Shown: positions 40,581 through 53,572, counted from the stretch's first letter. The stretch is 64,000 nucleotides of DNA from JALORV01 sp963707445 (GCA_963707445.1 CAVPPW010000002.1:1-64000); one strand, 5' to 3'. Translations and numbers: made by a program. The notes: a model not told the origin generated them from the letters alone.

Positions 40581-41395
40581 GCCCGGTGTTCATCGGTGCG
40601 CTGGTGCTGCTCGGCGCCTGCACCGGATTTGCGGCCGGGTTGCTCGGCATCGGCGGCGGCATGCTGATGATGCCGTTCCTGACGGCGCTGTTCACCTGGC
40701 AGGGTTTTCCGACCGAGTACATCCTCCACATGGCGATCGCCACGTCGCTCGCGACGATCCTTTTTACCTCGGTGTCTTCGGTGCGCGCACACGACCAGCG
40801 CGGTGCGGTGCTCTGGCGCGTCGTCTGGCTGCTGGCGCCGGGCATCCTGGTGGGATCTCTGATCGGGGCGCAGATTGCCGGACGGCTACCGGCGTTCTGG
40901 CTCTCGGTCATTTTCGCTATTTTCGTCAGCGTGTCTGCGATGCAGATGCTGCGCGATCGCAAGCCACGCTCGACACGCGAGCTGCCACGAGGCGCCGGGA
41001 TGTTCGCCGCCGGCGGGGCGATCGGTTGCGTCTCCAGCATGGTGGGCGCCGGCGGCGGGTTCATCTCGGTGCCGTTCATGGTCTGGAGCAACGTCAGCAT
41101 TCACAACGCCGTCGGCACCTCGGCCGCGCTCGGCTTCCCGATCGCCGCCGCCGGAACCGTCGGATACATCCTGGCCGGCCATGCCGAACCGGGTCTGCCG
41201 CCCGGCACGCTTGGTTTCGTCTACTTGCCGGCGCTGTTCGCGATCGCCCTGGCAAGCGTGCTTACAGCGCCGCTCGGAGCACGCATCGCGCACACGCTCG
41301 ACCGCCGCCCGATGCAGCGCATCTTCGCGGTGCTGCTGTTCCTGCTGGCGGCCTACATGGCCTACAAGGGCTACAAGGGTTACAAGGGCTACTGA
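40577..41395 (+). CDS. TauE/SafE-family sulfite/sulfonate exporter-like permease
   Basis: 272 residues with about eight membrane segments and the family repeat GFAAGLLGIGGGMLMMPFL and VGAGGGFISVPFM. Substrate is unknown; sulfite or organosulfonate export is the family's usual assignment. The C-terminus ends in a tandem repeat KGYKGYKGYKGY encoded by 9-base units (41366-41393). The left copy has fewer units. It is translationally coupled to the EVE gene. Confidence 0.87.
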   Translation: MSPVFIGALVLLGACTGFAAGLLGIGGGMLMMPFLTALFTWQGFPTEYILHMAIATSLATILFTSVSSVRAHDQRGAVLWRVVWLLAPGILVGSLIGAQIAGRLPAFWLSVIFAIFVSVSAMQMLRDRKPRSTRELPRGAGMFAAGGAIGCVSSMVGAGGGFISVPFMVWSNVSIHNAVGTSAALGFPIAAAGTVGYILAGHAEPGLPPGTLGFVYLPALFAIALASVLTAPLGARIAHTLDRRPMQRIFAVLLFLLAAYMAYKGYKGYKGY

Positions 41396-41436
41396 AGCGC
41401 GCGGCAGTGCCACGCGCGCCCCTCGCTTTCCGCTGC

Positions 41437-41482
41437 GCGCGGCCGGCCGCATAATGGGCGCGAACAACACGGCGGAACGGCA
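41437..41482 (+). promoter_or_regulatory. Candidate promoter of the Crp/Fnr regulator gene
   Basis: ttccgc (41437-41442) and cataat (about 41450-41455) precede the start. The gccgcataatgg run is conserved in both arms at the same distance from the ATG. The -35 match is poor. Confidence 0.35.
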
Positions 41483-42124
41483 ATGACAGCAAGCGAGCAA
41501 GCCATCAGCGAGATCGGCGACCCGATGGTGCGCGAACTGGCGACACGCGGCCAGGTGCGCACGTTCCCGAAAAATGCGGTGATCATCAACGAGGGCGACC
41601 GCGGCGACAGCCTGTACGTGATCCTGACCGGGAAGGTGAAGGTCTACGTCTCCGACGACGACGGCCGCGAGATGATCCTCGACATCTACGGTCCCGGAGA
41701 CTACGTCGGCGAGATGGCGCTCGACGGCCGGCCGCGTTCGGCCTCGGTGATGACGCTGGAGCCGACCACCTGCTCTGTCGTCATGCGCGACGAACTGCGT
41801 AACGCCATCAGCGCCAATCCGGACATCGCGATGAGCCTGATTGCCACGCTGATCGACCGTGCCCGCATCGCCACCGACAACGTCAAGAACCTCGCACTGA
41901 TGGATGTCTATGGCCGGGTCGCCCGGCTGCTGCTGTCGCTGGCGAAGGAAGAAGGCGGAAAGCTGGTCGTGCCGGAGCGGATGACGCAGCAGGACATCGC
42001 CGATCGTGTCGGCGCCTCGCGCGACATGATCAGTCGGATCTTTAAAGACCTGACGATCGGCGGATACGTGACGATCGAGAACCGGACGATCACGATCCAC
42101 CGCAAGCCGCCGGCGCGCTGGTAA
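41483..42124 (+). CDS. Crp/Fnr-family transcriptional regulator
   Basis: 213 residues. A cyclic-nucleotide-type sensor barrel (GDRGDSLYVILTGKVKVYVSDDDGREM; GDYVGEMALDGRPRSASV) is followed by a dimer helix and a winged helix-turn-helix (QQDIADRVGASRDMISRIF). No cysteine cluster, so oxygen sensing through an iron-sulfur cluster is unlikely. The barrel's E-x-x-x-D-x-x-x-R-S phosphate-cassette pattern favours a nucleotide ligand. Neighbouring genes do not reveal the regulon. Confidence 0.88.
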   Translation: MTASEQAISEIGDPMVRELATRGQVRTFPKNAVIINEGDRGDSLYVILTGKVKVYVSDDDGREMILDIYGPGDYVGEMALDGRPRSASVMTLEPTTCSVVMRDELRNAISANPDIAMSLIATLIDRARIATDNVKNLALMDVYGRVARLLLSLAKEEGGKLVVPERMTQQDIADRVGASRDMISRIFKDLTIGGYVTIENRTITIHRKPPARW

Positions 42125-42317
42125 CGCGCGGCGCACTCGCGCGACCCCCCTTTAGGCGCCTGGACCGGCAAGAACCTCGCCAGGGCCTGCCGCCGCCTGT
42201 CGAATATTCCGGTTCCGGCGCGCCCAATACGCGGCTGCCCGGGTGCCGCGCTCCTCCTACAGTGCGTTCATGCGCTGCGGTCCGTCACCGCAGATCCAAG
42301 ACGCCAGGGAGACCGTC

Positions 42318-42725
42318 ATGTCCATTTATCGACTGATCGCTGCGGCCATATTGGCCGTCGCCGCCACCGTGACCGCTGCCGACGAGTTCGAATCCGCCTA
42401 CGACGCCGGCCGCTATGCCGAAGCCCTCGCCCTGCTGGAAGCCCGTGGCCTCGAAGGCGATATCGAGGCCCAGGGCATGGCCGGGATGATGCATCTGATG
42501 GGCAGCCGCCTGTACGGCACGGAAGTGGCGACCGACGCCGAGCGCGCGGCCCGCTGGCTGCGGACCGCGGCGCTCAATGGCAGCGTCCAGGCGCAGTACA
42601 TCCTCGCCCAGCTCTATGAACAGGGCATCGGCGTCCCGCAGGACTCCGACCGCGCAGCCGCCTGGCTCGCGCTCATCGCCGGTCAGACCCTGACGTTTTC
42701 GATCGCCCAGAACGCGGAACGGTAA
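42318..42725 (+). CDS. Sel1/TPR-like repeat protein, exported
   Basis: 135 residues from the ATG at 42318 (agggag upstream; the upstream in-frame ATG at 42243 lacks a ribosome site). The signal peptide MSIYRLIAAAILAVAATVTAAD is followed by Sel1-type helical repeats (DAERAARWLRTAALNGSVQAQYILAQLYEQG). Such repeats bind partner proteins. The role is unknown. Most of the left copy is deleted. Confidence 0.78.
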   Translation: MSIYRLIAAAILAVAATVTAADEFESAYDAGRYAEALALLEARGLEGDIEAQGMAGMMHLMGSRLYGTEVATDAERAARWLRTAALNGSVQAQYILAQLYEQGIGVPQDSDRAAAWLALIAGQTLTFSIAQNAER

Positions 42726-42777
42726 TCGGTCGCGCCTGCATCGCGCGTCGACCTACCGATCCATTCTGGAGATCATG

Positions 42778-43332
42778 ATGAATGACCCGATTACCGTCGT
42801 CCCGTACGACGCGGCGTGGCCCACCCGCTTCCGCGTCGAAAGCCAGCTGATCCGCATTGCCTTCAACGACCTCGAGCCGAAGATCGAACATATCGGCAGC
42901 ACCTCGGTGCCGGGGCTTGCAGCCAAGCCGATCATCGACATCCTGGTCGGCGTGCATTCGCTCGATGCCTTCGAGCGCCACTGCGATCGCCTCACCGTCT
43001 ACGGCTATGAATACGTTCCCGAATACGAGCGGGTGCTGCCCGACCGGCGCTTCTTCAAGCGCGTCTTCCGCGGCGTGCGGACTCATCATGTGCACGTGGT
43101 TGAGGTCAACGGCCACTACTGGAAGCGCTACCTGAAGTTTCGCAACCGTCTGCGTGCCGACGACTTCCTGGCGTCGCGCTATGCCGAGCTGAAGCGTCGA
43201 CTGGCGTCCCGGTTCCGCTTCAATCGGGACGCGTATACCAACGGCAAGTCGAGCTTCGTCGAAGCGGTGATCGCGCTACCGGTGCCGTATCCGCAGGCGA
43301 GCCTCAGGCCGCAGTTCGCGTTTGCGGCGTGA
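42778..43332 (+). CDS. GrpB/UPF0157 family protein
   Basis: 184 residues, MNDPITVVPYDAAWPTRFRVESQLIR, EHIGSTSVPGLAAKPIIDILVG and HHVHVVEVNGHYWKRYLKFR. The GST-(V)PGL-KP-ID pattern is the family's nucleotidyltransferase-like motif. The second of two adjacent ATGs is preferred because the left copy has a single ATG at the same distance from GGAG. It converges on the malonyl-CoA synthetase gene. Confidence 0.83.
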   Translation: MNDPITVVPYDAAWPTRFRVESQLIRIAFNDLEPKIEHIGSTSVPGLAAKPIIDILVGVHSLDAFERHCDRLTVYGYEYVPEYERVLPDRRFFKRVFRGVRTHHVHVVEVNGHYWKRYLKFRNRLRADDFLASRYAELKRRLASRFRFNRDAYTNGKSSFVEAVIALPVPYPQASLRPQFAFAA

Positions 43333-44888
43333 ACGTGGTGCGATAGCGGTCACGAAGCACGTTCTTCTGGACTTTCCCCATCGTGTTGCGAGGCAGGTCC
43401 TCGACAACGAACACGCGCTTCGGCACCTTGTAGTTCGCGATCCGGGCCCTGAGCGCATCGACGATGGCGGTCGCCTCGAGCGCTCCCGCGCGCCGTGCGA
43501 CCACGACCGCCGCGACCGCCTCGCCGAAATCCGGGTGTGGCAGTCCGATGACCGCGGATTCGACCACGTTCGGCAATTCGTCGATGTAGCCCTCGATCTC
43601 CTTCGGATAGACGTTGTATCCGCCGGAGATGATCAGGTCCTTGGAGCGGCCGACCAGAGGTCAGATAGTCGTCCGGCACGTCGGCGCCGCCGAAGTGTCC
43701 GACGTCGCCGGTGCGGAACCAGCCGTCACGTGTGAACTCCTCGGCGGTCTTCTCTGGCATGCGCCAGTAGCCGCCAAAGACGTTCGGCCCGCGCACCTCG
43801 ACCGCGCCGATCTCGCCGGGCGCGCAGGCACTGCCGTCACGCACGACGCGCACGTCGACGCCCGGCAAGGCAACGCCCACCGTGCCGGCCAGCCGCGGGC
43901 CGCGTTCGGCGAAATACGGGTTCGACACGAGCATCACGGTCTCCGACATGCCGTAGCGTTCGAGGATGCGCTGCCCGGTGCGCGCCTCGAAGTCGCGATG
44001 CGTGTCCGCCAGCAGCGGCGCCGAGCCGGAGACGAAGAGCCGCATGCTCGAACACAGCGTCCGGTCGAGCCGAGGCTCGGCGAGCAGCCGCGTGTAGTAG
44101 GTCGGCACACCCATGAACACGGTCGAACGCGGGAGTCGCTCGAGCACCTGCGCCGCATCGAACTTCGGCAGGAACAGCATGCGCGCACCGGCGAGCAGCG
44201 CCGCGTGCGAGGCGACAAACAGGCCGTGCACGTGAAACAGCGGCAGCGCATGCAGCAGCACATCCTGCCGGCCCTCGGCGCGCGCGCGCGCGAAGCCCCA
44301 GAACTCGTCCAGCGTCAATGCGTTCGACGCGAGATTGCGATGACTCAGCATCGCGCCCTTGCTGCGCCCGGTAGTACCGGAGGTGTACAGGATCGCGGCA
44401 AGATCGTCGGCGCCGCGCGCGCGGGTCGAGAATCGGTCCGCGTGTGGCGCGGCCGCTTCGAGCAACGTGCCGGTGCGGCTTTCGCCCAGCGTGTAGACGT
44501 GGCGGCAGCCGGCCTTGCGCGCCAGCGGCTCGAGTTCATCGAGCCGCGCCGGCGTGCAGATCATCACGGTCGGCTGCGCATCGGTGAGGAAGTATTCGAT
44601 CTCGGCGCGCTGGTACGCGGTATTCAGCGGCAGATACACGAGCCCCGCGCGCAGCGTCGCCAGATAGAGCATCAGGCATTCGGGCGACTTCTCCACCTGG
44701 ACCGCGACGCGCGCGCCGGGCGCAGGCCGCAGCGACACCAGCCAGTTCGCGATGCGGCCGCTGGCGCGCTGCAGGTCGCGCCATGAATAAACCAGTCCCT
44801 CGTGCGTCTCGATCCAGGGTGAGTCGAGGTCCGCCGGGAAGCGGCGTTCGACCAGCGCGTAGAAGTTGGAACTATCGGAGTGGGCCAT
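43304..44888 (-). CDS. matB: Malonyl-CoA synthetase-like acyl-CoA ligase (one frameshift)
   Basis: About 527 residues. N-terminus MAHSDSSNFYALVERRF, P-loop YTSGTTGRSKGAM near residue 165, adenylate motifs YGMSETVMLVSNPY and GWFRTGDVGH, and C-terminal PRNTMGKVQKN with the catalytic lysine. An inserted base near 43658 shifts the frame after DDYLT; the proper frame (MPNVVESAVIGLPHPDF) continues to 43304. The left copy is unbroken there. MatB makes malonyl-CoA from malonate, which fits a locus that also handles methylmalonyl-CoA; methylmalonate could be a substrate too. Confidence 0.85.
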
Positions 44889-45026
44889 GATCCGTCACGG
44901 ACGGCGTGAGGGTTGAGCGGCGAAAGACGGTAAGAGTACGCGCGGCCGGCGGGGTCGCTCCGGAGCCCGGTGTAGGATTTTAGGTGGATGGCCTGACCGC
45001 TTCGGCGGGTCCGTGAGGGAAACGAG
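44889..45026. promoter_or_regulatory. Divergent promoter region of mutase and malonyl-CoA synthetase
   Basis: 138 bases between divergent starts. The run gtgtaggattttaggtgg (44970-44987), AT-richer than its surroundings, is kept in the left arm, with gaggga before the mutase start. Promoters for both genes are expected here; exact boxes are uncertain. Confidence 0.45.
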
Positions 45027-47183
45027 ATGGCAAAGGATGCAAGCGCCGACCTGGGCGCATGGCGTGCGGCCGCTTCGAAACAGCTTGACGGCGCGGCGGC
45101 GGACAGCCTGACCTGGCACACGCCGGACGGGATCGCGGTCAAGGCGCTTTACACGGCCGCCGACGTTGCCGGTCTGCCGCACGCAGACACGCTCCCCGGC
45201 TTCGCCCCATACGTGCGCGGGCCGCAGCCGACCATGTACGCGCAGCGCCCGTGGACCATCCGCCAGTACGCGGGCTTTTCGACGGCGGAGGAGTCGAACG
45301 CGTTCTACCGCCGCAACCTCGAAGGCGGCGGCCAGGGCGTTAGCGTCGCCTTCGACCTCGCGACGCACCGCGGCTACGACTCGGACCACCCGCGCGTCGT
45401 CGGCGACGTCGGCAAGGCGGGCGTCGCGGTCGACTCCGTCGAAGACATGAAGATCCTGTTCGACGGCATTCCGCTCGACCGCGTGTCGGTGTCGATGACG
45501 ATGAACGGGGCCGTGCTGCCCGTGCTTGCCGGCTACATCGTCGCCGCCGAGGAGCAGGGCGTCGCCCAGGACAAGCTCGCCGGGACCATACAGAACGACA
45601 TCCTCAAGGAGTTCATGGTCCGCAACACCTACATCTACCCGCCGGCACCGTCGATGCGCATCATCGCCGACATCATCGGGTACACGACGAAGCACATGCC
45701 GCGCTTCAACTCGATCTCGATTTCCGGCTATCACATGCAGGAAGCCGGGGCCACTCAGACTCTCGAGCTCGCGCTGACGCTGGCCGACGGCAAGGAATAC
45801 GTGCGCACCGCGCTCGCGACTGGAATGGACGTCGACGACTTTGCGGGACGGCTGTCGTTCTTCTTCGGCATCGGCATGAACTTCTACCTCGAGATCGCCA
45901 AGCTGCGCGCGGCGCGCCTGCTGTGGCACAGGATCATGACGGAGTTCAAGCCGAAAAACCCGAAGTCGACGATGCTGCGCACGCACTGCCAGACCTCGGG
46001 CTGGTCGCTCAGCGAACATGACCCCTACAACAACATCGTGCGCACTGCGATCGAGGCCATGGCCGCCGTGTTCGGCGGAACGCAGTCGCTGCACACCAAC
46101 TCGTTCGACGAGGCGATGGCGCTGCCGACCGACTTCTCGGCGCGCATCGCGCGCAACACCCAGGTCATCCTGCAGGAAGAGACGAACATCACGCGCGTGA
46201 TCGATCCCTGGGCGGGGTCGTACCTGATGGAAAAGCTGACGCAGGACATGGCCGATCAGGCCTGGACGATCATCGAGGAAGTCGAGGCGATGGGCGGGAT
46301 GACCAAGGCCGTGTCGAGCGGCTGGGCCAAACTTCGCATCGAACAGTGCTCGGCCGAGAAGCAGGCGCGCATCGACCGTGGCGATGACGTCATCGTCGGC
46401 GTCAACAAGTACCGACTCACTGAAGAGGAGCCGATCGACATCCGCGAGATCGACAACACCGCGGTGCGCGAGGCGCAGCTCCGGCGGCTGACCGAGCTGC
46501 GCGCCCGACGCGACGGCAAGGCGGTCGCCGCTGCGCTCGATGCGCTGACCGACGCCGCACGCTCAGGGCAGGGCAACCTGCTCGATCTCTCGATCAAGGC
46601 GACGCGTGCGCGGGCTACGGTCGGCGAGATCTCGGACGCGCTCGAGAAGGTCTTCGGCCGCTACCGCGCGCGGACCGAGAGCGTTTCCGGCGTGTACGGG
46701 GCGATGTTCGAGAGCGACGCACCCTGGCAGGAGCTGAAGGGCGAGATCGAACGTTTCGCCGCGGAGGAGGGGCGCCGGCCGCGGCTGATGGTCGCAAAGC
46801 TGGGCCAGGACGGACACGATCGCGGCGCGAAGATCATCGCGACCGCCTTCTCGGATCTCGGCTTCGACGTCGACATCGGCCCGCTGTTCCAGACGCCCGA
46901 GGAGGCAGCCCGCCAGGCCATCGAGAACGACGTGCACGTGGTCGGCGTCTCGACGCTGGCGGCAGGTCACAAGACGCTTGTGCCGCAGCTCATTGCAGCG
47001 CTGCGCGAACAGGGGGCGGAGGACATCCTCGTCGTCGTGGGCGGCGTCGTTCCGGCCCAAGACTACGAGTTCCTGCATGCGGCCGGTGCCGCTGCGGTGT
47101 TTGGCCCCGGCACGGTCATCACGGAGGCCGCGCGGCAGATCATCGCGGCGGTCCGCGCGGTACGCACACGGCTGGCGGCGTGA
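45027..47183 (+). CDS. scpA: Methylmalonyl-CoA mutase
   Basis: 718 residues, the usual length for a single-chain B12-dependent mutase. Residues 30-560 form the TIM-barrel substrate domain (RPWTIRQYAGFSTAEESNAFYR; SISGYHMQEAGATQ). Residues 585-718 form the B12-binding domain with the DxHxxG lower-ligand motif (GQDGHDRGAK, about 593-602) and the later GGVVPAQDY. It converts (R)-methylmalonyl-CoA to succinyl-CoA. The operon continues with meaB, then pccB and pccA. ATG follows gaggga by six bases. Confidence 0.96.
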   Translation: MAKDASADLGAWRAAASKQLDGAAADSLTWHTPDGIAVKALYTAADVAGLPHADTLPGFAPYVRGPQPTMYAQRPWTIRQYAGFSTAEESNAFYRRNLEGGGQGVSVAFDLATHRGYDSDHPRVVGDVGKAGVAVDSVEDMKILFDGIPLDRVSVSMTMNGAVLPVLAGYIVAAEEQGVAQDKLAGTIQNDILKEFMVRNTYIYPPAPSMRIIADIIGYTTKHMPRFNSISISGYHMQEAGATQTLELALTLADGKEYVRTALATGMDVDDFAGRLSFFFGIGMNFYLEIAKLRAARLLWHRIMTEFKPKNPKSTMLRTHCQTSGWSLSEHDPYNNIVRTAIEAMAAVFGGTQSLHTNSFDEAMALPTDFSARIARNTQVILQEETNITRVIDPWAGSYLMEKLTQDMADQAWTIIEEVEAMGGMTKAVSSGWAKLRIEQCSAEKQARIDRGDDVIVGVNKYRLTEEEPIDIREIDNTAVREAQLRRLTELRARRDGKAVAAALDALTDAARSGQGNLLDLSIKATRARATVGEISDALEKVFGRYRARTESVSGVYGAMFESDAPWQELKGEIERFAAEEGRRPRLMVAKLGQDGHDRGAKIIATAFSDLGFDVDIGPLFQTPEEAARQAIENDVHVVGVSTLAAGHKTLVPQLIAALREQGAEDILVVVGGVVPAQDYEFLHAAGAAAVFGPGTVITEAARQIIAAVRAVRTRLAA

Positions 47184-47278
47184 GGGCGGATGGCACGTCG
47201 CACCACGACGGTCGCTGAGTTCTCACCGGTTCAACCTCCCGAGCGCCGCGGCAGCGCGACCGCCGTCGTGTCACCGGC

Positions 47279-48301
47279 GTGACTGCGAAACACTCTGCTG
47301 CGCCGCTGGCGTCTGCCGACCAAGCGCTCGTGACCCGCGTGCGCGCCGGCGAGAGGCGTGCGCTCGCGAAGACGATCACGCTCGTCGAGTCGACCCGGCG
47401 CGATGACCAGACGCGCCGGCAGGCCGTGCTGGAGGCGCTGCTGCCGCACGCGGTGGCTTCGATCCGCATCGGCATCAGCGGCGCGCCCGGCGTGGGCAAG
47501 TCGACCTTCGTCGAATCGTTCGGCCTGCATCTGATCGCGCGCGACCATCGCGTCGCGGTGCTTGCGGTGGACCCGTCGAGCAGCGTGACCGGCGGCTCGA
47601 TCCTCGCCGACAAGACACGGATGGAGGATCTGTCGCGGTCGCCGGACGCATTCATCCGCCCCTCGCCCGCCGGCACGTCGCTCGGCGGCGTCGCCGCGAG
47701 AACGCGCGAAGCGCTGGCCGTCTGCGAAGCGGCCGGGTTCGATGTGATCATCGTCGAGACGGTCGGCGTGGGACAGTCGGAGACCGCGGTCGCGCGCATG
47801 ACCGACCTGATGGTGCTGCTGCAGCTGCCGAATGCCGGCGACGAGTTGCAGGCACTGAAGAAGGGCATCGTCGAGCTCGCCGACATCATCGTCGTCAACA
47901 AGAGCGACCTCGACCCGCAGCGCGCCGCACAGGCGGAGCGCATGCTGAAGAACACGCTTGCGATCCTGCGGCCATCGTCGCCGAACTGGCGGCCACCGGT
48001 GCTCGCGTTGTCGGCACTGAACGGGGACGGTGTCGCGCGCTTCTGGAGCGAGGTGGAGCGCTACCGCAGCACGATGCAGGCGAGCGGCGAGTTCGTCGCC
48101 CGTCGCCGCGGCCAGGCCCAGGACTGGATGTGGCAAGTGATCGACGAGCGGCTCCGTGCGGATTTCCGGAGCCACCCGGAAGTCGCGGCCCGGCTGCCGG
48201 GCACGGTGGCCGCCGTCGCCGCCGGAACGCTGACGCCCTCGATGGCCGCCGAGCGGCTGCTCGCGCTGGCGCGGACGACTCGCCCGGCCGGGGGCGGCTG
48301 A
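47279..48301 (+). CDS. meaB: MeaB/ArgK-type GTPase, methylmalonyl-CoA mutase chaperone
   Basis: 340 residues with GTG start (VTAKHSAAPL). P-loop GAPGVGKST at 68-76, a switch segment IIVETVGVGQSE, and NKSD for guanine recognition near 205. The C-terminal helical dimerisation region (RRRGQAQDWMWQVIDERL) is complete here but lost in the left copy. It gates B12 loading of the mutase and protects it from inactivation. It lies 95 bases after the mutase. Confidence 0.94.
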   Translation: MTAKHSAAPLASADQALVTRVRAGERRALAKTITLVESTRRDDQTRRQAVLEALLPHAVASIRIGISGAPGVGKSTFVESFGLHLIARDHRVAVLAVDPSSSVTGGSILADKTRMEDLSRSPDAFIRPSPAGTSLGGVAARTREALAVCEAAGFDVIIVETVGVGQSETAVARMTDLMVLLQLPNAGDELQALKKGIVELADIIVVNKSDLDPQRAAQAERMLKNTLAILRPSSPNWRPPVLALSALNGDGVARFWSEVERYRSTMQASGEFVARRRGQAQDWMWQVIDERLRADFRSHPEVAARLPGTVAAVAAGTLTPSMAAERLLALARTTRPAGGG

Positions 48302-48526
48302 CCGCCGCCGCAGTACGAAGCAAGCGCCGAGCCGCGTTGGTCGCGTCTCGGTACGCAGCAGCAACCGACGTCCGCGCTGCCCCTCAGAGGCGGTCCCGAT
48401 GAGACACGCGGATCGCCCTAGAATTGCGAGCCCACACGCGTCGCTCGCCCGGCCATCGCAGCCGGGCAGCGCCCTGAAGGCGCGGACTCCGGGCACAGAA
48501 CAAGTCGACCTCAGGGGAGAGCACGC
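48302..48526 (+). promoter_or_regulatory. Intergenic region before pccB with candidate promoter
   Basis: 225 bases with no gene. tagaat at 48419-48424 with a weak upstream box could drive pccBA separately from meaB. The ribosome site is ggggaga about six bases before the pccB ATG. Confidence 0.35.
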
Positions 48527-50059
<1,533 letters not shown>

Positions 50060-50088
50060 GCCACCGGCCAGCGAACGGAGGCCGCCAC

Positions 50089-52077
<1,989 letters not shown>

Positions 52078-52098
52078 AGCGCTGGAAACGCGGAGCCG

Positions 52099-52566
52099 TC
52101 AGCGGCCCAGCGCTGCCACGACGTCGGGCGGCGCCTGCACGAGTTCGATCAGCACGCCCTCGCCGCAGAGGGGGGCCGTCTCGTTGCCCTTCGGGTGGAT
52201 GAAGCACACGTCGTAGCCGGCGGCGCCCTTGCGAATGCCGCCGGGAGTGAAGCGCATCCCTCGTGCCGTCAGCCACTGCACCGCCGCCGCGAGGTCATCC
52301 ACCCAGAGTCCGAGGTGATTGAGCGCGGGATCGTGCACGGCCGGCTTCTTCGCCGCGTCGATCGGTTGCATCAGGTCGACTTCGACCCTGGCGGGCCCGT
52401 CGCCGAGCGCCAGGATGTCCTCGTCGACATTCTCCCGCTCGCTCCGGTAGCTGCCCACGGACGGTACGCCCAGCGTATCCACCCAGAGGCTGCGCAACCG
52501 CGCCTTGTCCTGTCCTCCGATGGCCACCTGCTGGATGCCGAGGATGCGGAACGGACGTTCGTTCAT
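52099..52566 (-). CDS. VOC-family protein, probable methylmalonyl-CoA epimerase
   Basis: 155 residues with two beta-alpha-beta-beta-beta units. Candidate metal ligands are the histidine in LNHLGLWVDDL and the glutamate in LIELVQAPP. PccB makes the S-epimer and the mutase uses the R-epimer, so a neighbouring VOC protein convergent with pccA fits an epimerase. A glyoxalase-like or dioxygenase-like role cannot be excluded from sequence alone. Confidence 0.68.
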   Translation of the reverse strand: MNERPFRILGIQQVAIGGQDKARLRSLWVDTLGVPSVGSYRSERENVDEDILALGDGPARVEVDLMQPIDAAKKPAVHDPALNHLGLWVDDLAAAVQWLTARGMRFTPGGIRKGAAGYDVCFIHPKGNETAPLCGEGVLIELVQAPPDVVAALGR

Positions 52567-52594
52567 GCAAATTTCCCTTCTGTTCCCGCGCGGC

Positions 52595-53572
52595 TCAGTC
52601 GAGCTTGGCGCCCGAGGTCTTCGTGACCTCCGCCCAGCGCTTCATCTCGCTGTTCAGGAACTTGGCGAATTCCTGCGGCGTCATCGTCGTGACCTCAGAG
52701 CCGTTGCTCGCCCAGATTTCCTTCAGCTCGGGCGAATTCAGTGCCTTGACCACCTCGGCGTGCATCCTGTCGAGGATAGGCTGTGGCGTGCCCTTCACGC
52801 CCCACAGCGCATACCAGGTCGACACGTTGTAATCCGGCAGGCCCTGTTCGGCCGCGGTAGGAACATTCGGGAATGCGCTCGAGCGTTTCGGCGCAGCGAC
52901 GGCGAGCGCCTTGATGCGACCGGAGCGGATGTGCTGGGCCGAGGAACCGAGTCCATCGAACATCAGGTCGACGTTGCCGGCGACCAGGTCCTGCAGCGCC
53001 GGACCGGCACCGCGATACGGGATATGCACCAGGTAGGTCTGCGACTGCTGCTTGAAGAGTTCGCCGGCGAGGTGGTGCGAGGTGCCGTTGCCCGCCGAGC
53101 CGTAATTGAGCTTGCCGGGCGTCTTGCGCAGCTGATCCAGCAGCTGCTTCAGGTTGTCCGCCTGCACGCGACTGGCGTTGATGACGATGACTTGCGGCGG
53201 ATTGGCAATCGTCGTCAGCGGGATCAGGTCCTTCTCGATGTCGTAGTCGAGTTTCGGATAGAAGCTCGGTGCGATCGCGTGGTGCACGGCCCCGACGAAG
53301 AACGTGTAGCCATCCGGCGCCGCCTTCGCGGCGATCGAAGCGCCGACGGTACCGCCGGCACCGCCGCGGTTGTCGATGATCACCTGGCGGCCGAGTTGCT
53401 TCGACAGCTGTGCCGCCAGCGGGCGCGCGAAGGCATCGGTGCCGCCACCGGGCGGAAATGGCACGATCAGCGTGATCGGCTTGGTCGGCCAGTTAGTCGT
53501 TTGTGCATGCGCCGGCGCGGCGGCCACAACCGACACGGCCAGCACGGTCAACAGCAGGGAACGGACTTGCAC
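52595..53572 (-). CDS. Bug/TctC-family tripartite tricarboxylate transporter receptor
   Basis: 325 residues with a signal peptide cut after APAHAQ. The family motif WPTKPITLIVPFPPGGGTDAFARPLA starts the mature protein. Periplasmic carboxylate binding is expected. It lies 28 bases upstream of the epimerase gene on the same strand and may share its transcript. No TctA/TctB membrane genes are nearby, as is usual for the many orphan Bug proteins of Burkholderiales. Confidence 0.9.
   Translation of the reverse strand: MQVRSLLLTVLAVSVVAAAPAHAQTTNWPTKPITLIVPFPPGGGTDAFARPLAAQLSKQLGRQVIIDNRGGAGGTVGASIAAKAAPDGYTFFVGAVHHAIAPSFYPKLDYDIEKDLIPLTTIANPPQVIVINASRVQADNLKQLLDQLRKTPGKLNYGSAGNGTSHHLAGELFKQQSQTYLVHIPYRGAGPALQDLVAGNVDLMFDGLGSSAQHIRSGRIKALAVAAPKRSSAFPNVPTAAEQGLPDYNVSTWYALWGVKGTPQPILDRMHAEVVKALNSPELKEIWASNGSEVTTMTPQEFAKFLNSEMKRWAEVTKTSGAKLD

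Larger units (their letters stand above)
24066..48015. repeat. Right arm of the giant inverted duplication
   Basis: Mirror image of 799-24062. Most genes here are intact. Exceptions are proC, ubiA, ugpE, ugpC, btuC, the btuB signal region and malonyl-CoA synthetase, with one to a few indels each. Homology to the left arm stops inside meaB at about 48015, where the left arm joins a foreign pccB piece. The right arm continues without a break into the rest of meaB, pccB and pccA. Confidence 0.93.

Noticed and set aside
41366..41395. CRISPR-like or satellite repeat
   Set aside because: The 9-base units are in frame inside a coding sequence with no spacers. No CRISPR repeat-spacer pattern was seen anywhere in the window.
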